Under the pieces are notes generated by a model. It was not told the origin of the DNA. It saw only the letters and a list, made by a program, of their open reading frames with translations, and ran no database searches. Below are positions 6,227-13,069 of a DNA stretch of 14,129 nucleotides, one piece after another. The stretch covers positions 1 through 14,129 of the forward strand of contig CAYRFV010000135.1 of the NCBI GenBank assembly GCA_964423545.1. The letters are read 5' to 3'. The DNA is from JALOOE01 sp964423545. GTDB taxonomy: Bacteria; Chloroflexota; Anaerolineae; CG2-30-64-16. A program made the translations under genes and the position numbers. Position 1 is the stretch's first letter; every line of letters starts with the position of its first letter.

Positions 6227-6676
6227 GTGTTCTTTGGGGAGTCAGAGCACACCCTGGATGACAAGAACCGGGTATCGCTGCCCATCCGGCACCGCGAAGC
6301 ACTGGGCGAGGCAGTGATGATTGGCCGCGGCTCTCGCGGCCAAATCAACGTGTTGCCCGTTGACCTGTGGAAGGAGATGGTCGACCGGGCTCAACAGGCT
6401 AGCCAAGACCGGGGCGACATCGACGATACCGTGCGGTTTCTGTTTTCCTATAACGAAGCGGAACTGGATCGCCAGGGTCGCATGGTGATCCCGGCGTACC
6501 TGCGTCGCCATGCCGAGCTGTTTGACGACGTAGTCGTACTTGGCAACGGCGATCGGGTCGAGATCTGGAGCCGCGCGAAGTGGCAGGAGCGGGCCGCTCG
6601 CATCGTCAACGCCAGGCTGGCCCAGGAAACGGGCGACGATCCGACAAGGCTGCGGGCGCTTGCTTTGAACCTATGA
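6227..6676 (+). CDS. mraZ: MraZ, transcriptional regulator of the division/cell-wall cluster
   Basis: This 149-aa protein has the two tandem SpoVT-AbrB-like MraZ domains. The first opens MFFGESEHTLDDKNRVSLPI; the second has ELDRQGRMVIPAYLRRHAEL near residues 80-99 followed by VVVLGNGDRVEIWS. The D-x-K/Q-x-R-hydrophobic-x-hydrophobic-P motif occurs in both halves (DDKNRVSLP and DRQGRMVIP), as in the family. The start is GTG, fixed by the strongly conserved MFFGE N-terminus, with GAGGG about 9 bp upstream. MraZ is a DNA-binding ring-forming protein that in E. coli represses its own cluster. The stop overlaps the rsmH start (ATGA), so translation of the two is coupled. Confidence 0.96.
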   Translation: MFFGESEHTLDDKNRVSLPIRHREALGEAVMIGRGSRGQINVLPVDLWKEMVDRAQQASQDRGDIDDTVRFLFSYNEAELDRQGRMVIPAYLRRHAELFDDVVVLGNGDRVEIWSRAKWQERAARIVNARLAQETGDDPTRLRALALNL

Positions 6677-7599
6677 ACAGCGAACACGTTCCCGTCCTTC
6701 CGGCACAGACGATCGCGGGCCTGGCGCCACGCCCCGGGTCTGTCTGCATCGATGCGACGTTGGGCGGGGGCGGACACGCCGAAGCGATCCTGGCCCTGAT
6801 CGGACCGCATGGCAGGCTGCTGGGGCTCGACGCCGATCCAGAGGCGATCGCTCGATCCCGGATGCGTCTCGCTCGATTCGCCGGGCAGGTCAGGCTGGTG
6901 CAAGCCAATTTCCGAGAGATCGGTGCGGTGGCGAGTGCCAACGGGTTTTCGCCTGCGGACGCGATCCTGATGGACCTCGGTGTCTCGTCATATCAGCTTG
7001 GGGAGGCTGCGCGAGGCTTCAGCTTCATGGCCACCGGTCCTCTTGACATGCGCATGGATCCGGGCGCCGGGCTGACGGCCGACGAGATCGTCAACACCTG
7101 GCCACAGGATGCGCTGGCCGATATCATCTATCGCTTCGGTGAGGAGCCGCGGTCTCGCCGCATCGCGCGAGCGATCGTCGCCGCCCGACCGCTTCACACG
7201 ACCGCTGCCCTGGCGGAGGTAATCGCCAGAGCCGCCGATGCTGACCGCGAGCGTCGCCGGGTGCATCCGGCGACGCGGTGCTTCCAGGCGCTCAGGATTG
7301 CGGTGAACGATGAGTTGGGCGCGCTGGAATCGGCTTTGCCACAAGCTTCGGCGCTGTTGGCGACCGGCGGACGCATCGCCGTGATTACGTTTCACTCTCT
7401 GGAAGACCGGCTGGTCAAGCAGTTCATGCAGCGGGAAGCGCGCGATTGCCTGTGTCCTCCGGACCTGCCCGCGTGCCGGTGCGGGCATCGGGCGCAGTTG
7501 CGGATCATCACGCGTAAGCCCATCCAGCCGGATGAGGATGAGGTTGCTACTAACCCGCGCAGCCGGAGTGCGAAGCTGCGGATCGCCGAACGGTTGTAG
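6673..7599 (+). CDS. rsmH: 16S rRNA (cytosine1402-N4)-methyltransferase RsmH
   Basis: This 308-aa SAM-dependent enzyme (also called MraW) methylates N4 of C1402 in the ribosomal P site. Visible motifs: the substrate-side start MNSEHVPVLPAQTI; SAM motif I DATLGGGGHAEAIL at about residues 27-40; GLDADPEAI at about 51-59; MDLGVSSYQL at about 100-109 with GPLDMRMDPG soon after; and the C-terminal ITFHSLEDRLVKQF and CRCGH segments. Length is normal for the family (about 310). The ATG overlaps the mraZ stop by four bases; a longer open frame upstream lies inside mraZ and lacks family residues. The enzyme sits in its usual place, second in the cluster. Confidence 0.97.
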   Translation: MNSEHVPVLPAQTIAGLAPRPGSVCIDATLGGGGHAEAILALIGPHGRLLGLDADPEAIARSRMRLARFAGQVRLVQANFREIGAVASANGFSPADAILMDLGVSSYQLGEAARGFSFMATGPLDMRMDPGAGLTADEIVNTWPQDALADIIYRFGEEPRSRRIARAIVAARPLHTTAALAEVIARAADADRERRRVHPATRCFQALRIAVNDELGALESALPQASALLATGGRIAVITFHSLEDRLVKQFMQREARDCLCPPDLPACRCGHRAQLRIITRKPIQPDEDEVATNPRSRSAKLRIAERL

Positions 7600-7697
7600 C
7601 CGCCGCATCGCAGAGGCGTGGCCGCCAACCACCCTTGGCGCCACCCAGGAACGCGCGGTCAGCTGAACGACGCGATCCTGCCCAAGATGATCCAGTC

Positions 7698-7723
7698 CAC
7701 GCTGGCTGCCAGCCGCCAGCGTG
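7698..7723 (+). other. Hairpin directly upstream of the ftsL ribosome binding site
   Basis: CACGCTGGC (7698-7706) and GCCAGCGTG (7715-7723) form a perfect 9-bp stem with an 8-nt loop, TGCCAGCC. It ends three bases before the AGGAG at 7727-7731 that serves the ftsL-like gene. No T tract follows, so it is not a terminator. It lies in the largest gap (139 bp) inside an otherwise tightly packed cluster and could limit ftsL translation or mark an mRNA processing site. Confidence 0.5.
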
Positions 7724-7738
7724 CTCAGGAGATCGACT

Positions 7739-8218
7739 ATGCTCAACCGAACCTCGCTCACAACGCCCGATTTGCCTCTGCATTGGGGCGCGTTGCTGCG
7801 GGGCCTGCTAACTGGCCGGCTGCTGACGGGCCCGAACGCCTGGTTGCTGCAACTGACCCTCATCGCCGTGATGGTCAGCCTGATGGCCTGCATCTATCTG
7901 TGGCAGTCGAGTGAACTCCGTGACATTCAGGAGGACACCCGGATCACTGAGCTGAAGCTGTCGGCACTGGAGCGCCAGAACGTCTCTCTGATGTTGCAGG
8001 TGGCGCAGTGGAACCGCCCGGCCTACATCGAGGAGAAGGCGCGCCGACAGGGCATGGCGCCGGCCGAGGTTTTCCTGGTGATGCGGGTCCCGCAGCCGAT
8101 GCAAGCGCCATCCGCGTCGCGCAGCGATGCGAGCCGCGTGGCTTCTCGATGGCAACAATGGATTGAGCTCCTGCCGGCGCCGAGAGCTGTGATTCAGGTT
8201 GCCGCCTGGATGCGCTAG
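7739..8218 (+). CDS. ftsL: FtsL-like bitopic cell division protein
   Basis: This 159-aa protein has the FtsL/DivIC layout: a short cytoplasmic N-terminus, one transmembrane segment at about residues 35-55 (LTLIAVMVSLMACIYLW), then a predicted coiled coil at about 58-92 (ELRDIQEDTRITELKLSALE). A conserved-looking turn RPAYIEEKARRQGMAPAEVF follows, where FtsL family members have a similar A-R-x-x-G-M/L segment. The tail after about residue 110 is variable. FtsL partners with FtsB/DivIC and recruits and activates septal peptidoglycan synthesis. The ATG at 7739 is chosen because AGGAG lies 7 bp upstream; a GTG at 7721 is inside the hairpin arm. Primary sequence conservation is low in this family, so the name rests on topology, the turn motif and the position between rsmH and ftsI. 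Confidence 0.8.
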   Translation: MLNRTSLTTPDLPLHWGALLRGLLTGRLLTGPNAWLLQLTLIAVMVSLMACIYLWQSSELRDIQEDTRITELKLSALERQNVSLMLQVAQWNRPAYIEEKARRQGMAPAEVFLVMRVPQPMQAPSASRSDASRVASRWQQWIELLPAPRAVIQVAAWMR

Positions 8219-8250
8219 ACCGCCGTCAGACCCGACGTAGGCAGGACGCG

Positions 8251-10050
8251 ATGGACGACAAACCCTGGTGGAAGCGCAACCCTTCGGTCACTCCTGCTGC
8301 GCTGTCGCAGCGGGAGCCTGAGACAGCGCCGAAGCCGGAGCCGGCGAGCGAAAGCCGGGACGGAGACGATGAACCGAGCCTGTTGAACCGCATCCGGCTC
8401 CTGCTGGCTCTTTTCCTGATCATCGTGGTCGTCATCATCGTGCGCACGGCCTATTGGGCGGTGGCCAGTCCGGCGCCTGCTCCCGTGCCGGGCGCTGCAG
8501 CCGCTGAACTGGTGCGAAGCCGGATTGTCGATCGCGACGGTCTGCTCCTTGCGACGGACAACTTTCATTGGGAAGTCTACGTGCGCCCTGAGCTGATCAA
8601 GAAGGAAAAAGACAGCCAATTGGTCGTGGCGAATCTGGCGCGTATCCTGGACCGGCCCATTGAGTCCATCCAGGGTAGCCTGGCGATTACAGCACCGATC
8701 GTGCTGCTTCACCGGCGCGCCAGCGAGGAGCAGAGCAAAGCGATCAAAGAGCTCGGCAAGCCGGTGGGCATGATCTGGACTGATGTGCGCCGCGGCCGGG
8801 CGTATCCCCTTGGCGCGCTGGGCGCGCACCTGGTCGGATTTGTCAACTACTTCCGGCAAGGTCTCTACGGCGTCGAAGCGAGCTACGACGGATGGCTGAT
8901 GGGGCAACGCGAGTTGGCGGAAGAGCAGAAAGCAGGCACGCAGGGAACCCTTTCAGACAACATGCTTCTCTATCTGCCGTCGCCTGGACGCCACGATGTG
9001 ATACTGAACATGGATGCCGCGCTCCAGCACATGGTCGAGAAGCACCTTGCCGAGGCAGTGGCAACGTACGGGGCCGATGCCGGCACCATCATCGTCATGG
9101 ATCCCCGGAATGGGAGCATTCTGGCCCTGGCGAACAACCCGACCTTCGATCCGAATCAGTATTCGGATGTCAGGATGGAGCAATGGGCCAACGCTGCGGT
9201 CAGCAGTCCCTATGAGCCAGGCTCGGTTTTCAAGCTGATCACGATGGCGGCGGCCCTGGACGCCGGAGAGGTCGGCCCGGACAGCATCTATTTCGATTCC
9301 GGTGAGCTGGCCATCGACGGCAAGAGCATTCACAACGCAGACAAAAAGCGCTACGGCGAGGTCACCGTACGAACCGCGCTGGCCAAGTCGATCAACGTCG
9401 TGACCGCACGAATCTGTCTCGATATGGGCGCCGACACCTTCTACCGCTACGTGCGGCAGTTTGGCTTCGGTGCACCGACCGAAGTGGACCTCAGCCTCGA
9501 GGAAAGCGGCGAGGTGAAGGAACCGGGGCACATCTTCTGGAGTCGCTTTGACCAGGCGACGAACTCCTTCGGGCAGGCGCTGAGCGCCACGTCGATCCAG
9601 GTGATCAATGCCGTGGCAGCGATTGCTAACGGAGGAACGCGCTTTCAGCCGCAGGCGGTCAAAGCATTAGTGCGCGATGGACAGGTGTATAACCTGCCGC
9701 CCCATGTCCTGGGGTATCCGATCAAGCCGGAGACCGCCAAAACGCTCACGCAGATGATGGTGCACACGGTCGACAGCTCGTCATATTCGAAGTTCATGCC
9801 GGGTTACCGGGTTGCGGGCAAGACCGGCACGGCAGAAATCTCGACGGCGAAAGGGTACACCCAGGATACGATCATGAGCTTCGTAGGATTCTTGCCGGCC
9901 GCGGACCCGCAACTCATCATCCTGGTGAAGCTGGAAAAACCCAAGCGCGGTGGACGTTGGGCCGAGCAGGTGGCGGTCCCGGTGTGGGCCAAGGTGGCGC
10001 AAGATGCGGTGCGTCTGCTGCGAATCGCGCCGGACGACCGGGCGCCTTGA
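8251..10050 (+). CDS. ftsI: Septal peptidoglycan transpeptidase, class B penicillin-binding protein
   Basis: This 599-aa enzyme cross-links peptidoglycan at the division septum. It has a charged, proline-containing cytoplasmic start, a membrane anchor at about residues 48-70, the dimerisation/pedestal domain beginning SRIVDRDGLLLATD near 87, and the transpeptidase domain over about 270-590. Active-site motifs: SxxK with nucleophile Ser325 and Lys328 (PGSVFK), SxN at 380-382 (SIN) and KTG at 524-526 (AGKTGTAEI). No PASTA domains follow the catalytic domain, so it is FtsI-like and not SpoVD/PBP2x-like. The ATG has AGGA four bases upstream. It stands 32 bp after the ftsL-like gene and 17 bp before murF, as in the usual division cluster but with murE missing. 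Confidence 0.94.
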   Translation: MDDKPWWKRNPSVTPAALSQREPETAPKPEPASESRDGDDEPSLLNRIRLLLALFLIIVVVIIVRTAYWAVASPAPAPVPGAAAAELVRSRIVDRDGLLLATDNFHWEVYVRPELIKKEKDSQLVVANLARILDRPIESIQGSLAITAPIVLLHRRASEEQSKAIKELGKPVGMIWTDVRRGRAYPLGALGAHLVGFVNYFRQGLYGVEASYDGWLMGQRELAEEQKAGTQGTLSDNMLLYLPSPGRHDVILNMDAALQHMVEKHLAEAVATYGADAGTIIVMDPRNGSILALANNPTFDPNQYSDVRMEQWANAAVSSPYEPGSVFKLITMAAALDAGEVGPDSIYFDSGELAIDGKSIHNADKKRYGEVTVRTALAKSINVVTARICLDMGADTFYRYVRQFGFGAPTEVDLSLEESGEVKEPGHIFWSRFDQATNSFGQALSATSIQVINAVAAIANGGTRFQPQAVKALVRDGQVYNLPPHVLGYPIKPETAKTLTQMMVHTVDSSSYSKFMPGYRVAGKTGTAEISTAKGYTQDTIMSFVGFLPAADPQLIILVKLEKPKRGGRWAEQVAVPVWAKVAQDAVRLLRIAPDDRAP

Positions 10051-10067
10051 GAGACGGGCAGGCCTTG

Positions 10068-11525
10068 ATGCAGCTTTCGGATATCTGGCAGGGAATCGTC
10101 GGAGCAACGGGGCGGATGCCTGTTGGCATCACCGACCGTCAAATCAGCGCGGTCGTGGTCGATTCCCGCGTCGTGCAGGCGGGGGCGCTCTTCGTGGCCA
10201 TGCGAGGCGAACGGACCGACGGTCATCTGCACCTGGCGGATGCGCTGGCGCGAGGCGCGGTCGCTGCGCTGGCAGAGCCGCGTGCGCTGGATCTGGAGCT
10301 GCGTGCATCGTTTGTCATGCCGGATGGCGCTGTGCGCACGGGCGAATCCGCCAGCGCGCCTCTGATCTTCATCGTACCCGACAGTCGGGACGGGTTGCAG
10401 AAACTGGCGGAACACTGGCGAGCGCGGATGCCCGCCGTCGCAATCGGTATTACCGGCAGCGTCGGCAAGACGACCACGAAAGAGATCGTAGCGAACGTCG
10501 TGGAGCAACGCTACACCACCGTGCGCAGTGAAGGGAATCTCAACAATGAGATTGGCCTGCCCTTGACGCTGCTGCGGCTGACACCGCAGGACGAGCGCAT
10601 CGTTCTGGAGATGGGGATGTACGCCCTGGGCGAGATCGCCGGCCTTTGCCGCCTGGCGAGGCCTCGCATCGGCGTTGTGACCAATGTGGGTCCGACGCAC
10701 TTGGAGCGTTTGGGCTCCATCGAGCGGATCGCGCAGGCCAAAGCAGAGCTGGTGCAGGCATTGCCCGCAGCCGAGGCGGGCGGAGTCGCGATCCTGAACG
10801 CAGATGATCCGCTGGTGCGCGCCATGGCCAGCCGAACTTCGGCGCTCGTGTTCACCTACGGACTCGATGAGTCGAGTGATCTGTGGGCTGATCAGATCAG
10901 CAGTGAGGGGTTGGAGGGGATTCGATTCCGCTTCCACTACGGCAGAGAGGTGCTGCATGTTCATCTGCCGATGCTGGGCAGGCACAGCGTGCACACGGCC
11001 CTACGAGCAGCCGCGGTCGGACTGGTGGAACGGCTGAGCTGGACCGAAATCCTGGCGGGGCTGCAGCAGCAGCGGGGTCAGTTGCGACTGATGGTGGCGC
11101 CGGGGCTGCGCGGCACGATGATCGTCGATGATACCTACAATGCCAGTCCCGCATCGATGCTGGCGGCCCTCAACCTGCTGGAAGACATCATCAACGACAA
11201 ACATCGAGCGGTGGCTGTGTTGGGTGAGATGTTGGAGCTGGGGGCCTATGAGGAGGAAGGACACCGGCTGGTCGGTGGGAGGGCGGCGCAGGTGGCAGCG
11301 AAGCTGGTGACGGTGGGCAGCCGAGCGCGCTGGATCGCCGAGGAGGCGCAGGCCGCAGGCATGAAGTCAATCGATGTTCACCCGGTGGCCAACAACGATG
11401 ACGCGATCGCGGTCTTGCTCGGCTTGATTCGTCCCAATGACATCGTGCTCGTCAAAGGCTCGCGCGGGTTGGCTATGGAAGCGATCGTGGATGCATTGTC
11501 CGAGACCTCCGAGAACAGGAGCTGA
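10068..11525 (+). CDS. murF: UDP-N-acetylmuramoyl-tripeptide--D-alanyl-D-alanine ligase MurF
   Basis: This 485-aa Mur ligase adds D-Ala-D-Ala to UDP-MurNAc-tripeptide, the last cytoplasmic step of pentapeptide synthesis. The N-terminal UDP-binding domain contains the MurF/MurE-type DSRVVQAGALFVAMRGERTD (residues about 33-52). The ATP loop is GITGSVGKTTTKE at 127-139. Then come NLNNEIGLPLTLL, the MurF-specific LEMGMYALGEIAGL, TNVGPTHLERLGS, NADDP and, in the C-terminal domain, DDTYNASPASM. NLNNEIG and the MGMYALGEI segment support MurF over MurE. The start is the ATG at 10068; the frame is open upstream but that part overlaps ftsI and is not Mur-like. The ribosome binding site is weak (GGCAGG). 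It stops 6 bp before mraY. Confidence 0.96.
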   Translation: MQLSDIWQGIVGATGRMPVGITDRQISAVVVDSRVVQAGALFVAMRGERTDGHLHLADALARGAVAALAEPRALDLELRASFVMPDGAVRTGESASAPLIFIVPDSRDGLQKLAEHWRARMPAVAIGITGSVGKTTTKEIVANVVEQRYTTVRSEGNLNNEIGLPLTLLRLTPQDERIVLEMGMYALGEIAGLCRLARPRIGVVTNVGPTHLERLGSIERIAQAKAELVQALPAAEAGGVAILNADDPLVRAMASRTSALVFTYGLDESSDLWADQISSEGLEGIRFRFHYGREVLHVHLPMLGRHSVHTALRAAAVGLVERLSWTEILAGLQQQRGQLRLMVAPGLRGTMIVDDTYNASPASMLAALNLLEDIINDKHRAVAVLGEMLELGAYEEEGHRLVGGRAAQVAAKLVTVGSRARWIAEEAQAAGMKSIDVHPVANNDDAIAVLLGLIRPNDIVLVKGSRGLAMEAIVDALSETSENRS

Positions 11526-11531
11526 GCCGAC

Positions 11532-12602
11532 ATGCCGGTACAGCAGCCCGTTTCGTTTGCCCTGGCGCTGGCGACTGTGTCGTTCCTGCTGACGGTGGTC
11601 TGGGGGCAGCCGCTGATCAATGAACTGAAGCGGCGCGGCATTGGCAAGAAGATTCACATCGAGGAGCCCGGCGGCCATCAGGTCAAGACCGGCACACCGA
11701 CGATGGGGGGCATCCTCTTCGTGGCGCCGGTTCTAGTCATCACCGTGGTGCTGAACCTGGCGAACTTCCTGAGCGGCTTCACCTGGGGCAAGGCGATTCT
11801 GCAGGTGTTCAACTTCGCCGAAGGCAGCTCGCTGATCGGCAAGTCGATCCTGTTTCCATTGCTGGTGATGGTGGCGTTCGGCTACCTGGGCGCACGTGAC
11901 GATCTGGCCGGCATTCGCGGAAAGCGCAACGACGGTCAGGGTATGATCGCCCGCGTCAAAGCGTCCTATCAGACGGTGCTGGCACTGGTCGTGGCCGTGG
12001 GGCTCTACTTCGTGCTCGATCTCCACAGCGTGGCCATTCCGGGCCTGGAAGAGAAAATCGATCTCGGCCTGATTTACATACCGATCGCGGCATTCGTCAT
12101 CGTGAGCATGACCAACGCCGTCAACCTGACCGACGGCCTGGATGGACTGGCCGGAGCCACTTCGGCTGTGGCGTTTGCGGCATACGGCGTGATCGCTCAC
12201 CTCCAGGGCCAGTATCCGCTGATGTCGTTCTGTTTCGTGATGGCCGGCGCGCTGTTTGCCTTTCTCTGGTACAACGCTTACCCGGCGCAGCTTTTCATGG
12301 GCGACCTGGGCGCACTGGCGCTGGGGGCGACCCTGGCAGTGGTGGCATTGATGACCGGTCAGTGGCTCCTGCTGCCAGTCGTGGGAGTCGTGTTTGTCGC
12401 TGAGGCGCTCTCGGTCAGTCTGCAGGTCAGCTTCTTCAAGTGGACCAGACGCCGCACGGGTACGGGCAGGCGCATCTTCAAGATGGCGCCGCTTCACTAC
12501 CATTTTGAGCTGTTGGGCTGGTCCGAGACACACGTGATGTTTCGCTTCTTTATTGTCAGCATGCTGGCGGCGATGCTCGGCATCGCGCTGGCGCTGCTAT
12601 GA
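11532..12602 (+). CDS. mraY: Phospho-N-acetylmuramoyl-pentapeptide transferase MraY
   Basis: This 356-aa polytopic enzyme transfers phospho-MurNAc-pentapeptide to undecaprenyl phosphate, giving lipid I at the inner face of the membrane. Signatures: KTGTPTMGGILF near residues 52-63, the Asp-Asp pair in ARDDLAGIRGKR, NLTDGLDGLAG with catalytic-region Asp201, FMGDLGALALGA with Asp258, and the C-terminal MAPLHYHFELLGWSETHV. The family usually has three consecutive His in the last motif; here the middle one is Tyr (His322-Tyr323-His324). About ten hydrophobic segments are visible, as expected. AGGAG lies 10 bp upstream of the ATG. The stop overlaps the next start (ATGA). Confidence 0.96.
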   Translation: MPVQQPVSFALALATVSFLLTVVWGQPLINELKRRGIGKKIHIEEPGGHQVKTGTPTMGGILFVAPVLVITVVLNLANFLSGFTWGKAILQVFNFAEGSSLIGKSILFPLLVMVAFGYLGARDDLAGIRGKRNDGQGMIARVKASYQTVLALVVAVGLYFVLDLHSVAIPGLEEKIDLGLIYIPIAAFVIVSMTNAVNLTDGLDGLAGATSAVAFAAYGVIAHLQGQYPLMSFCFVMAGALFAFLWYNAYPAQLFMGDLGALALGATLAVVALMTGQWLLLPVVGVVFVAEALSVSLQVSFFKWTRRRTGTGRRIFKMAPLHYHFELLGWSETHVMFRFFIVSMLAAMLGIALALL

Positions 12603-13060
12603 CGGCAGGCCGTCGAATGGCTGAGATCACACGATTCCATGGCATCTTGCCACCCAGAAGTCAGCGACGTGCGCTCTTCGCAGACGGCGTTGAGGGGCTG
12701 ATCGGCCAGGCGCTGGCCCCCCTGCAGGGCGAGCTGGAGGCTGCACTGATGCGTTGTGATCACTCCTCCGCACTGCAGCTGGCCTACGGCGCGCTCAGGC
12801 GGATCGGCGATGGGCTTGCCGTGATGCGCGGCGACACCCTTCTGCCGGGCCAGGTGCGCATCCACGCGCTGCTTGTGGAGCTGATGCCGCTGCCGATGGA
12901 GGCGCAATTCGACGGCACGCTCATGGAGTTGGGAACCCAGATCGCGATCTGCTATCGCAACTGCGCCGTCGGCCGCGACGAGGCCACCGCCTTGGGGCAA
13001 TGCCTGGCGGAGCAGCACCCCTCGCAGTGGCTCCGCGCATGGGCCGCGGCGTCGAGTTAG
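12599..13060 (+). CDS. Unrecognised 153-aa protein coupled to mraY
   Basis: I do not recognise a family. The protein appears soluble: no signal peptide and no clear membrane helix. The N-terminus is basic (MTAGRRMAEITRFHG), and the middle looks helical and Leu/Ala-rich (GLIGQALAPLQGELEAALMR, SALQLAYGALRRIGDGLAVM). The second half has LVELMPLPMEAQFDGTLMEL, two cysteines at about 119 and 123-135, and a C-terminal QCLAEQHPSQWLRAWA. The start ATG overlaps the mraY stop by four bases and murD follows after 9 bp, so it belongs to the cluster's translation unit. A second in-frame ATG lies at 12617. Its position between mraY and murD suggests a lineage-specific role in wall synthesis or division, or a passenger gene; this is inference from position only. 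Confidence 0.75.
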   Translation: MTAGRRMAEITRFHGILPPRSQRRALFADGVEGLIGQALAPLQGELEAALMRCDHSSALQLAYGALRRIGDGLAVMRGDTLLPGQVRIHALLVELMPLPMEAQFDGTLMELGTQIAICYRNCAVGRDEATALGQCLAEQHPSQWLRAWAAASS

Positions 13061-13069
13061 GATCGATTG

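Noticed and set aside
7618..7914. Possible 98-aa gene upstream of and overlapping the ftsL-like gene
   Set aside because: It has no recognisable motif, overlaps most of the transmembrane part of the FtsL-like gene in another frame, and its non-overlapping half is occupied by the hairpin.
9804..10994. Long open frame on the minus strand under ftsI and murF
   Set aside because: Its sense strand encodes the KTG region of ftsI and the P-loop of murF; the antisense protein has no known motifs and no ribosome binding site.
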